Assembly: GCA_030527185.1 (NCBI GenBank)
Contig: JAUNBF010000005.1
Coordinates: 1 to 43,909, forward strand
From: Planctomycetia bacterium
Lineage (GTDB): Bacteria; Planctomycetota; Planctomycetia; Pirellulales; Thermoguttaceae
DNA: 43,909 nucleotides
Direction of reading: 5' to 3'
In this document: positions 1 through 7,928 of the stretch, in pieces
How positions within the stretch are numbered: position 1 is the first letter of the stretch
Layout of the letters: every line of letters begins with the position of its first letter
Position numbers and translations under genes: made by a program
Notes under the pieces: generated by a model
Databases searched by the model: none
Told to the model about the DNA's origin: nothing
The model's input: only the letters and a program-made list of their open reading frames with translations

Positions 1-41
1 ACATCCTGCGTCGGCAATACCTGAAATTCTGAATTGGACAT
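1..41 (-). CDS. Start of an unidentified gene, cut by the window edge
   Basis: Only the first 13 codons are visible, reading MSNSEFQVLPTQD and running out of the window at base 1. The start is well supported: on the minus strand the ATG at 41 is preceded by AAGGAGGAGGG at suitable spacing, one of the strongest ribosome binding sites in the window. The peptide is hydrophilic and does not look like a signal peptide. The product cannot be identified. It is divergent from the PEP-CTERM gene, so the bases between hold both regulatory regions. Confidence 0.6.
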   Translation of the reverse strand, partial: MSNSEFQVLPTQD

Positions 42-254
42 CGAATCTCCCTCCTCCTTGATATTCTAATCCCCGCAGCGGAAAATGTCAAGTGTTGGAG
101 CGGTTTTTTCGAGAAAATGGTAACATCCCCATGGGAGTGTAAAATCTTGAGTTTTCTGTTTTGGGAAAAACGAAGGGAAGTCCTTCCAAAGGAAGTCACC
201 TGGAAGAAAAACGGAAATTTTTAAGAAATTTTACCAAAGGGAATCTCCTTTGCC

Positions 255-283
255 TTGACAAATGAATTTAATGAGGATAAAAT
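255..283 (+). promoter_or_regulatory. Sigma-70-type promoter for the PEP-CTERM gene
   Basis: A perfect -35 box TTGACA (255-260) is followed by a 17-base spacer and TAAAAT (278-283). Transcription would start near 290, giving a leader of about 55 bases before the ATG at 345. This is the best promoter match in the window. It supports 345 rather than a downstream TTG as the intended start. Confidence 0.75.
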
Positions 284-344
284 GGAATTATTGAATCTGT
301 AAAAAGATTGTGTGGAAGAGAAATTTTTCGAGAGAGGTAGAGTC

Positions 345-1735
345 ATGAACCAACGTTGTATTTTCACCCCCCCCCCCAGTTTAACATTGTAGTTCTGGGA
401 ATTCTCTTTCTGGCCGGGGTCTTGCCCGGTTGGGTTGTGGCGGATCATTATTGGTATGGTGGAACCGATAACAACTGGAATACTGCCGCAAACTGGAGTA
501 GTTCTTCAAGTAGTTACACTCCGGTCACATCTGCTCCCGTATCCGGGACGACGGTTCGTTTTCTAAATACCGATAGCATAATGGTAAATTTTTCCGATTC
601 CGCATCGGGACGGATCTATATTGATGGTGATTCGCAGGTGGAATTCGCGTCGGGAAGTCTGAAAAGTGGACGAATTCGCGTCGGGGGAAATGCCACAACA
701 GTCCATCCGGTCTGGACGATTTCCGGCGGAGAGATTTCGGCGGATGATGGTTATACCGTGGGAGCGGCCACGCCTGCCACCTGGAATATCACGGGAGGAA
801 AAATCACCACGACCTTTTTCTTCAATCTCCATGCTGGAGCCAGCAAAACCTTCGATACGGCAACGGTCTGCAACATGTCAGGAGGGGTGGTGATTGCTCC
901 TTCGGGAACCCATATTGGGGAGTGCGGCTATGGAATCATGAATCAAACCGGGGGTGTTTTTTACGGAACAGGGAATGCTTTTATTGGTTCCAATGGTGGG
1001 AATAGTGAGAATGGCAATGGTTATTGGAATGTTGGGACGGAAGTTGCCGGAAAATATACGGGGACGGGGGAAGTGTACATTGCCGGGGATTTACATGTTG
1101 GTGGGGCAGCCAATTCCACGCGCGTCGGGCATTTGGCACTGTATTCCGGGTTGCTCTCCGCCCGAACGATCATGGTTGGAGCGGAAACGGGCTGCGACAC
1201 GGTTTGGAAGGGTGGGACGCTGGTAAACAGTCGCCTGGAAGGGAACATGACCAACGAAGGATCGACGATTGAAATGGCCAACGACTTTTCCGTCACGCAA
1301 GCAAAAATCGACTCTCTGGCGGACGGGGAAACGTTTTTTGAGAAGTATCAGGATGGGCAAATCGGAACATGGACCGTCACCGGGACGTTCGCACAAACCG
1401 ATGGAAGGTTGATTTTCGACATTGCCAGCGACACCCATTACGATCAATTGGTTGCGGATACGCTGGACATTTCCGGCGGCATTCTGGAAGTACAACTGTT
1501 GGAAGATTATTTTCCAACCCAGGAAACCTTCTACGATCTTTTTTCCGCCAACACCGTCACTTCCCTGGATTTGTCGCTGTTGGTTCCTGGAAACGCGCAC
1601 CAGTGGAGTGTGACATCCGATGGTCGCCTGCACTACCAAACCGCCGACCAGGTTCCCGAACCCTCCAGTTGGATTCTTTTGAGTGGATTGTTTTTGTGGG
1701 GAATGTACTGTCGTTGGCAGCGGAAAAAGTCCTGA
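345..1735 (+). CDS. PEP-CTERM surface protein, start out of frame through an 11-C tract
   Basis: The body, open from about 356 to 1735, encodes an exported protein of about 460 residues. It has a hydrophobic signal segment (VVLGILFLAGVLPGWVVA), a start typical of secreted beta-helix proteins (WYGGTDNNWNTAANW), many G/N/T-rich short repeats, and a C-terminal PEP-CTERM signal: VPEPSSW, a membrane segment and a basic end RWQRKKS. Such proteins are normally sorted by an exosortase; none is present here. The only start with a promoter and a ribosome binding site (GAGGT) is the ATG at 345. It lies in another frame and meets TAG after 15 codons. The frames join if the C tract at 367-377 has 12 or 9 Cs instead of 11. 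This could be phase variation, a sequencing error, or a decayed gene; a TTG at 356 is the weak alternative start. Confidence 0.7.
367..377 (+). repeat. 11-C homopolymer inside the signal-peptide coding region
   Basis: Eleven consecutive Cs lie 22 bases after the ATG at 345, just before the hydrophobic core of the signal peptide. Changing the count by +1 or -2 restores the reading frame. Tracts of this kind are classic slippage sites in contingency genes. Confidence 0.85.
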
Positions 1736-1913
1736 ATTTTCAAACCCCTCCCAGAGACAGGGCCTTGGGAAGCGTGAATCTAAAAAATAAACCAGGTATA
1801 ACGATAGACAACCAAACATTCGTCTGGCGGGGAGCGGGGAACTTTTCGTTTTGTCCATGAATTCCACGGAAAGTTCACCCCGTCAGTTTTCTATGGGCAA
1901 GAAAGGGAAAACA

Positions 1914-2915
1914 ATGTCTCGAAAAGGTTTTACTCTCGTGGAACTGCTGGTTGTGATTGCGATTATCGGCATGTTGGTGGGGCTGTTGCTGCCCGCCGTT
2001 CAACAGGCTCGGGAAGCGGCTCGGATCATGCAGTGTAACAATCACCTGCGTCAGATGGGGTTGGCGGCACTCAATCATGAAAGCAGTATTCGCTCCTTTC
2101 CGTCGGGTGGCTGGCACTGGCGGATGGTGGGGGACGCGGATTGGGGCTTGGGAAAAAATCAGCCGGGCGGATGGGGATTTTCGCTACTCCCTTTTTTGGA
2201 ACAAAACGCTCTTTTTCAGTTGGGTTCCAACGGTGATTCCACCAACACGCCCACGCAGGCCAAAAAGGATGGTGCCCGTCTGTGCAACGAAACGCCCCTT
2301 CCGTTTTTCATTTGTCCCTCGCGTCGGACGGCCAAACTTTACACTTTTCCCGATGGTCCAAACCACTCGCAGGTCTATAACCTCACCCAACCGAACGAGG
2401 TAGCCAAAACGGACTACGCCGCGAATCATGGCGACCGTGAGAATGGGGTGAGTTGCTGTGCCCCCTCGTTTACGCCTGCCACTTATTCCGACGCGAAAAC
2501 ATTCGTCTGCTCCGATTCACCCGAAACGGGGGTGATTTTCCGCTACAGTCATGTTCAGGTAGGCGAAATTCGGGACGGATTGAGCAACACCTATTTGATT
2601 GGGGAAAAATACCTTCTTCCCTCTGATTACGAGACTGGAACCAACGGTACCGACAACGAAGGTATCTTTTTTGGCGGAGTGGACGATATTTTACGAACCA
2701 CTTACTGCACCAGCCAGAGTTCGCAACATTGTCCACGGCAGGATCGAGACGGACTGGACACTCCTGCGCGATCTTTTGGAAGTTGCCATGCCGGAGCGTT
2801 TGGGATGGTTCTGTGCGACGGCTCCGTTCAGAGAATTTCCTACAACATCGAATATTCCATCCACCGCTATTTTGGAAATCGTGCGGATGGGGAAATCGTC
2901 TCCCTGCAACCGTAA
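1914..2915 (+). CDS. DUF1559 family type II secretion/pilin-like prepilin
   Basis: The N-terminus MSRKGFTLVELLVVIAIIG is a class III prepilin signal: a short basic leader, cleavage after Gly by a prepilin peptidase, then Phe, Glu at +5 and a hydrophobic helix. It continues LLLPAVQQAREAAR, the hallmark of the large DUF1559 family that is greatly expanded in planctomycetes. The C-terminus has the family's closing pattern, with CHAGAFGMVLCDGSVQ followed by ISYNI. Length is 333 residues, normal for the family. ATG 1914 was chosen because AAAGGG lies six bases upstream and the leader has the right length; ATGs at 1851 and 1893 in the same frame would add 21 or 7 hydrophilic residues and lack a good site. 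The mature protein is expected to be assembled into or exported by a type IV pilin-like machine; its exact role is unknown. Confidence 0.9.
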   Translation: MSRKGFTLVELLVVIAIIGMLVGLLLPAVQQAREAARIMQCNNHLRQMGLAALNHESSIRSFPSGGWHWRMVGDADWGLGKNQPGGWGFSLLPFLEQNALFQLGSNGDSTNTPTQAKKDGARLCNETPLPFFICPSRRTAKLYTFPDGPNHSQVYNLTQPNEVAKTDYAANHGDRENGVSCCAPSFTPATYSDAKTFVCSDSPETGVIFRYSHVQVGEIRDGLSNTYLIGEKYLLPSDYETGTNGTDNEGIFFGGVDDILRTTYCTSQSSQHCPRQDRDGLDTPARSFGSCHAGAFGMVLCDGSVQRISYNIEYSIHRYFGNRADGEIVSLQP

Positions 2916-2974
2916 AAAAAGTGAAAAAATACCCTCGGATGGGAAAATGGGGACTTTTTTTCGTCAGGAATAGC

Positions 2975-3002
2975 CCAAATAGGAAAAAATTTGGTTTTTT
3001 TT
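2975..3002 (+). terminator. Possible intrinsic terminator after the prepilin gene
   Basis: The stem CCAAAT/ATTTGG (2975-2980 with 2989-2994) encloses an eight-base A-rich loop and is followed by eight Ts. The stem is short and AT-rich, so the call rests mostly on the T tract and its position 60 bases after the prepilin stop. Confidence 0.45.
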
Positions 3003-3215
3003 GAGATTTTTTTGCCGATTTTAAAATTTCCCACTGGAATCGGACGATAAAATCTGTTACGATAGAGGGGATAAGAAGTTTATCAAAAGTATGCCTCCAC
3101 CTTTCTTTTGGGAATGATGGGAGAGAGGCGGCGTATTTTTTCCCTGATATTTTTTGGTGTACCCTGACGAGACAACCTTCCGCAGTGTGCATTCCTTTTT
3201 TGATGTGGATACCGA

Positions 3216-4994
3216 ATGGCTAAAATTGTAGTCATAGACGATTATCTCTTGATGCTGGAACAGTCGCGATTGTTTGAAAGCAAGTCGCAAATGGAAGCCT
3301 GTTTTTCCCAGTGGAAAGCGGAAGACCCGGAACATGCGGACGACGCGAACGCGTTTTCTGATTGGCTGGTGGAGCATCGGCATATTACCCGGTGGCAGGC
3401 GGACAATATCCTGGCGGGAAAGTACAAGGGATTTTTCCTGGGGCAGTACAAATTATTGCGTTCTATCGGTGCCGGCGGGATGAGTAGCGTCTATCTGGCC
3501 GTGCATACCCTTCTGGAACGGCAGGTGGCGATCAAGGTTTTGCCGAAAAGTCGTGTGACGACTGACACGTCGTATCTGGAACGTTTTCTTCTGGAAGCTC
3601 AGGCTGTCGCGGCGTTGGATCATCCGAATATCGTCCGCGCGTATGATATTGACAACGAAGGTGGCGCGATTTATTACCTCGTCATGGAGTACGTCGATGG
3701 CATGGACCTTCTTTCCCGCGTCAAAAAGGAAGGCCCCCTGGATTATTATCAGGCAGCCCAATACATTCGACAAGCGGCCATTGGTCTCGATTATGCCCAC
3801 CGCGCAGGGTTGATTCACCGCGACATCAAGCCGGCCAATTTGCTGGTGGACAAGAAAGAGGTGGTGCATGTACTCGACTTGGGGTTGGCTCGGTTTACGG
3901 ATGAGAAACGGACTTCGTTGACCCTGACTTACGACGAAAATGTTCTGGGAACTGCCGATTATCTCGCCCCGGAACAGGCTCGAAACAGTCATAACGTGGA
4001 TGCTCGCGTAGATATTTACGGGCTGGGCTGCACGTTGTACTACATTCTCGTCGGGCACGTTCCTTTCCCCGATGGCACACTTCCGCAGCGCATTGCCGCC
4101 CATCAGAAAAAGATGCCAACCCGGATTCAGGATGAGCGTCCAGAAGTTCCTGAGGCGCTCTGCGATATTTGCTGGAAGATGATGGCCAAAGACCCCAACG
4201 ATCGCCAGCAGACGGCACGGGAAGTGGCCGAGGACCTGACCGACTGGTTGTTGGACTGCGGCCAGAAAATAGAGGGTTACGCGGGTGGACGGTCGAATCG
4301 TCGTCGGCAGGATTCCACGGAGACGCTTGAAAAAGATGTCCTTCGGGAATTGGAAGCGATTGCGAAAAGTGCCGCTTCGGATACTCCGCGACAGGACGAT
4401 ACCTCTTCCGTGGTGAAAGGGCTTTTCCATTTCGGATCGAAAAGCTCTTCGGGAAGTTCCACCTCGGCCAAAAGTGCGGACAGTTCCACCGTGCAACTGG
4501 ACGAACGCAAAAAAGGAAGCTCCCGAAAACGGCTGGGACGTGATTCCTCCGCAACGAAAAACGCGAAAGGAAGCAGTGTTCAGTTGGGTAAAAGCTCCTC
4601 TTCCGACACGAGTCGTAAAAAGGTGCAGGATGAGGCGGCTTTTTTGGATTTTCTCAGCAACAAAGAGCGATTTCGTCCTGCCAGCAATCCTGAAGAGAAC
4701 GATTCCGCGGGGAGTACGGTTACGCATAGCGTCATTCAGTTGAATCTCCTCCCATCCGATTCTCAGACTTCCGCGCCGCGAAAAGGTTCTTCCGTCAACG
4801 TCAGGAAAAAAACTGTCTCTTCAGGAACACGTCCGAAAGAGATGCCTGTTAAAAAAGGGGAGAAAAAAAGCGACTCCAAAGTGCCGATTTATACTGGCCG
4901 CCAGAATAGTAAACAGGAGACCTGGATCGTCATCGGTGTTTGTGCGGCACTCCTGGTTGCCCTGTTGCTGGTCGCCATCCTTTTCCGCGTTTGA
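3216..4994 (+). CDS. Membrane-anchored Ser/Thr protein kinase (Hanks type)
   Basis: Residues about 78-345 form a eukaryotic-type kinase domain: glycine loop GAGGMSSVYLA (85-95), VAIK with Lys107, helix-C Glu127, catalytic HRDIKPANLL (Asp203), magnesium motif DLG (Asp221) in place of DFG, and APE (251-253). All residues needed for activity are present. A helical region of about 75 residues precedes it, as in many planctomycete kinases. Residues 350-565 are a low-complexity Ser/Lys/Arg-rich linker, itself a likely phosphorylation target. A single membrane helix close to the C-terminus (ETWIVIGVCAALLVALLLVA) leaves the kinase in the cytoplasm with almost no outer domain, so it probably does not sense outside ligands directly. 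The start has only a weak ribosome site (GGATACCGA). The gene stands alone between a prepilin and the convergent larE. Confidence 0.93.
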   Translation: MAKIVVIDDYLLMLEQSRLFESKSQMEACFSQWKAEDPEHADDANAFSDWLVEHRHITRWQADNILAGKYKGFFLGQYKLLRSIGAGGMSSVYLAVHTLLERQVAIKVLPKSRVTTDTSYLERFLLEAQAVAALDHPNIVRAYDIDNEGGAIYYLVMEYVDGMDLLSRVKKEGPLDYYQAAQYIRQAAIGLDYAHRAGLIHRDIKPANLLVDKKEVVHVLDLGLARFTDEKRTSLTLTYDENVLGTADYLAPEQARNSHNVDARVDIYGLGCTLYYILVGHVPFPDGTLPQRIAAHQKKMPTRIQDERPEVPEALCDICWKMMAKDPNDRQQTAREVAEDLTDWLLDCGQKIEGYAGGRSNRRRQDSTETLEKDVLRELEAIAKSAASDTPRQDDTSSVVKGLFHFGSKSSSGSSTSAKSADSSTVQLDERKKGSSRKRLGRDSSATKNAKGSSVQLGKSSSSDTSRKKVQDEAAFLDFLSNKERFRPASNPEENDSAGSTVTHSVIQLNLLPSDSQTSAPRKGSSVNVRKKTVSSGTRPKEMPVKKGEKKSDSKVPIYTGRQNSKQETWIVIGVCAALLVALLLVAILFRV

Positions 4995-5016
4995 GTTGAA
5001 GTTGCGTCAATAATTT

Positions 5017-5823
5017 TCAGTCGAAACTACCACTGCGAAATCCTTCCAAATCCAATGTCAGATAGCGAAAACCGAGTCGGTGGAGTGCGTCGATCAGTCC
5101 CTTCCGCTTTTCAGGAGTTTGGAGGAATGTCTGAAACAAGGTGGGGGAAAGTTCCAGCCGTAAAAGTTCTTTTTCATGCACTCGGACGCGAAAGCTCTCC
5201 TTCGTGTCCCAAATTTGCCGAATGTGAGCTTCTGCCTGTTCGATTCGCTCCAGAAGTTCGCGGGTAATCGAAATCCCGTACTGAATCCGCGTCGCCAGAC
5301 AGGGCACCGAAGGTTTTTCCGCCACCGAAAGTCCCCACTGCGCTGCACATTCCCGGATTTCCCGCTTGGTAAAACCCAATTCCTGGAGCGGGCTGGGGAT
5401 TTGCAGTTCTTCGAGAGCTTTTTTCCCAGGACGCCAAACTTGAGCGTCGTCCGCATTGCTTCCCTCTATCAGAATGGCTATCCCCTGCTCCGTCGCATAT
5501 TGCCGCATGGTTTGAAACAATTGCCGCTTGCAGTAATAGCACCGCAGTGAATCGTTCTGGCAATAAAGCGGGTCGGAAAGTTCCTCGGTCGAAAGAAAAC
5601 GATGGGGAAAATCCTTTTCGAGAATCAATTTTTGCAGATTTTCCCGTTCCACTTGGGGAAATGAAGGGGAAATGGCGGTGATTGCCAGCACCTTTTCACG
5701 TCCCACCGCACGAATGGCGGCCTCCAACAGAAACGCACTGTCCACACCGCCGGAAAACGCGACCGCAATGGATGGCCAACGTTGCAAAGAAGACAATAAA
5801 TGGGAGATTTTGGAGGTTTTCAT
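5017..5823 (-). CDS. larE: ATP-dependent sacrificial sulfur transferase LarE
   Basis: The product has 268 residues, the normal size for LarE, a PP-loop enzyme that adenylates the pyridinium dicarboxylate precursor of the nickel-pincer cofactor and then transfers sulfur to it. Visible are the ATP-binding motif FSGGVDSAFLLE near residue 23, RCYYCKRQLF near 95, SPLQELGFTKREIR and PCLATRI near 177, whose Cys is where sacrificial-type enzymes carry the sulfur donor. The extra CxxC in RCYYCK could instead make this an iron-sulfur type LarE; sequence alone does not decide. No larA, larB or larC lies in the window, so the target nickel enzyme is not visible. The ATG at 5823 has only a weak upstream GAGACC. 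The gene is convergent with the kinase gene, 22 bases apart. Confidence 0.9.
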   Translation of the reverse strand: MKTSKISHLLSSLQRWPSIAVAFSGGVDSAFLLEAAIRAVGREKVLAITAISPSFPQVERENLQKLILEKDFPHRFLSTEELSDPLYCQNDSLRCYYCKRQLFQTMRQYATEQGIAILIEGSNADDAQVWRPGKKALEELQIPSPLQELGFTKREIRECAAQWGLSVAEKPSVPCLATRIQYGISITRELLERIEQAEAHIRQIWDTKESFRVRVHEKELLRLELSPTLFQTFLQTPEKRKGLIDALHRLGFRYLTLDLEGFRSGSFD

Positions 5824-5918
5824 CTGCCGATTGGGGTCTCATCTTTCTGTAAAACGAAGAAAAAAGGTGGACGGTATCCACCTTGCATTTTCTATCCAGA
5901 CACATCTATCCAGACGCT

Positions 5919-5949
5919 CTTGGGAGAAGTTTTTCCGTCTCCTCCCAAG
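5919..5949 (-). terminator. Hairpin after the oxidoreductase operon
   Basis: CTTGGGAG (5919-5926) and CTCCCAAG (5942-5949) form a perfect eight-base stem 16 bases past the stop of the last oxidoreductase gene. There is no T tract on the minus side, so it may stabilise the 3' end instead of terminating. Two direct copies of TATCCAGAC lie next to it. Confidence 0.35.
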
Positions 5950-5965
5950 GATACCTGGCAAGTCC

Positions 5966-7888
5966 TTACGCAGAAGGAGCCGCTTCTGTCGGTGCCATTT
6001 CTACCGCCGCAGGCTCTGGCGCGGGAGCGGGGGCAGGTGCGGGTTCAGGGGCGGGAGCGGGTGCCGCAGGAGCTGGAACGACGCCGTTGGGACCAAACCC
6101 TTCGGGAAGTGCCACGGCCGGTTTGCTTCCATCGGGAGTTTCGTCGCTGAAAACGTCGAACCACTCCTTCTTGAAATCAATCTTGCGTCCTTCCGCCGCC
6201 GCAATGTTGGTCGTCAGGGCAATCACCGCGTCCGCCATCGCCACTTTCGGCTGGCAGCGAACCATCGGAGCCTCTTTGTCGATGTAATTCGGCTCTGGAT
6301 TGTTCCGAACGCACCAGGCAAAGTGCTCAATTTCTTCCGTATAGCCGAGACTCAAATCCCGCAACGCCTGAATTCCGTAAGCGAGGTCGGCCTCATCCAC
6401 ATCACCAGCCGTTTTGATTGTCAATGGGAAATTCATCGATTTTTCATCCTTCAAAACCGAAATCGCACTCCCGACATTGTGCGTGTACCACAGCAAGGCG
6501 GTTTCCTCACGCTCCAGTTGCAGCGTCCCTTTCGTGCCGAAAACCGTTTCGCCATATCCGCCGTAGTCGTTGCCGTTGATGGCACTGTACGCAACCGCAA
6601 TTTTCTGCCGACAACCCTGCTGGGTATTGGGATCGTAGCCAGGGGCGGGATATTCGTAAATGCACGAAATGTGATCCTCAATATCGCGGTCGTACGGGAA
6701 AACCGGTCGATTGGCAAAGGCGTTGACCGTCAGCGGAATCTGCTTTTCACCACCGTGCATGGCGGAGATGAAAATGCTGGAGGCATCCAACTGGTGACTT
6801 CCCAACTCCGCCATCAGCCCCGCGCTCGTCCGGTTCCAGAGCCGCCAACGAATCAGTTCCTCCAGCGCCGGTGCCTCATACGAAATCGTTCCGTCGGGAT
6901 TTTTCAGAATGTGCGCTTCGTAACCACATTTCGCAAAAATTTCCGGCACAATTTCGTCATTCAGCTGCGCTTCCAACTGAGCCACCTTCTTCACCCACGA
7001 ATCGGCATCCGGGGCTTTTTTCGCAATGGCGTCATCGCGGCGTTTTCTCCAGGAGTCGATTTTTTTCTGATGTTTGTCAATCAAATCCTGGTCATTTTCC
7101 GTGAATTTGCCATTCTTCGCCTGGAGTGCCACCAACGGCAACATCGGCTGCCAACTGTCGTTCCCCGGCAGATTGCCACGGTGCCACTGGGCGCGAATGT
7201 AGTGCAAATCGCCTAACAACCCCTGCTGAATCGCCTGGATGGCATTGTCGTAAAGGGCACTGTAATGACGCTGGTGCCCCGTCGCCATGTGACGCTTTTT
7301 CACCACGGCCAACCGCCCCATGTCCTTGCACTGACCGATGTCGTGCGCCATGAGTTTTTCCGTCAAAACGTGCAGCCCTTTTTCCATGGCCGCCATGGCT
7401 GCTGGCTGGTGCAGGTGCAGTGGCAACGCAATCAGAACCGCTTCCAGTCCCAACGTCTCGGAATCGGCCAGCAAATCACGGTAGTCGGCATAGACCTTCA
7501 CATGTTTACGAGCCTCTTCCTCCGTGCCCCAGCCATAAACCTTGCACAGGCCGGGACGGACTTTTTGTGCTTTCGGACTTCCGGTGACATCACCGTTGAA
7601 TGCCCGCCAAATATTGTACGAACGAATGTCCGCAATCGCCACCACTTCAATATAGTCCGGCGTACAACCTCCCAAAAGGACGTTCCCTTCGTCGCCCGTT
7701 CCCAAAACGCCCACGCGAAGTGGCTTGTCAATTTTGGAATAACCAAAATATTCCGCCCCCAAACCGTGACCGCTGCTCAATCCTTTTTCGATATACGAGC
7801 GGAAAAAATCGCGACGCATCAGTTTCGAGGCCATCGCAGCCCGAAAGTTCGCAATTCCCACTTTTTTTTCTTCCGGTGTGATATTCAT
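5966..7888 (-). CDS. Gfo/Idh/MocA family oxidoreductase with Pro/Ala tail (paralogue 1)
   Basis: A 640-residue protein with a Rossmann NAD(P)-binding start LRVGVLGTGDEGNVLLGG (near residue 57), then HVLTEKLMA, TGHQRHY, GDLHYIRAQWHRGN and ELGSHQLDASSIF, the pattern of the large planctomycete branch of the Gfo/Idh/MocA family. The usual EKP motif reads EKL. The substrate is unknown; relatives act on sugars or inositols. The N-terminus keeps a twin-arginine-like MRRDFF, but the following stretch is polar, so Tat export is doubtful. The last 45 residues are an almost pure Pro/Ala/Glu linker not present in the neighbouring paralogue. It is the last gene of a DoxX-oxidoreductase-oxidoreductase operon, 40 bases after the paralogue, with ribosome site AAGG before ATG 7888. 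The family is certain, the reaction is not. Confidence 0.88.
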   Translation of the reverse strand: MNITPEEKKVGIANFRAAMASKLMRRDFFRSYIEKGLSSGHGLGAEYFGYSKIDKPLRVGVLGTGDEGNVLLGGCTPDYIEVVAIADIRSYNIWRAFNGDVTGSPKAQKVRPGLCKVYGWGTEEEARKHVKVYADYRDLLADSETLGLEAVLIALPLHLHQPAAMAAMEKGLHVLTEKLMAHDIGQCKDMGRLAVVKKRHMATGHQRHYSALYDNAIQAIQQGLLGDLHYIRAQWHRGNLPGNDSWQPMLPLVALQAKNGKFTENDQDLIDKHQKKIDSWRKRRDDAIAKKAPDADSWVKKVAQLEAQLNDEIVPEIFAKCGYEAHILKNPDGTISYEAPALEELIRWRLWNRTSAGLMAELGSHQLDASSIFISAMHGGEKQIPLTVNAFANRPVFPYDRDIEDHISCIYEYPAPGYDPNTQQGCRQKIAVAYSAINGNDYGGYGETVFGTKGTLQLEREETALLWYTHNVGSAISVLKDEKSMNFPLTIKTAGDVDEADLAYGIQALRDLSLGYTEEIEHFAWCVRNNPEPNYIDKEAPMVRCQPKVAMADAVIALTTNIAAAEGRKIDFKKEWFDVFSDETPDGSKPAVALPEGFGPNGVVPAPAAPAPAPEPAPAPAPAPEPAAVEMAPTEAAPSA

Positions 7889-7928
7889 AAAATAACCTTA
7901 TTGAAAATTGTCTTAAATGGATAGGAAA

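Noticed and set aside
3453..4727. 424-codon minus-strand open frame inside the kinase gene
   Set aside because: The kinase carries every catalytic motif; the antisense frame is a by-product.
5672..7216. Long plus-strand open frame (514 codons) opposite the oxidoreductase gene
   Set aside because: It is antisense to a gene with clear family motifs, is Arg/His/Asn-rich in the way of reversed coding sequence, and has no ribosome site.
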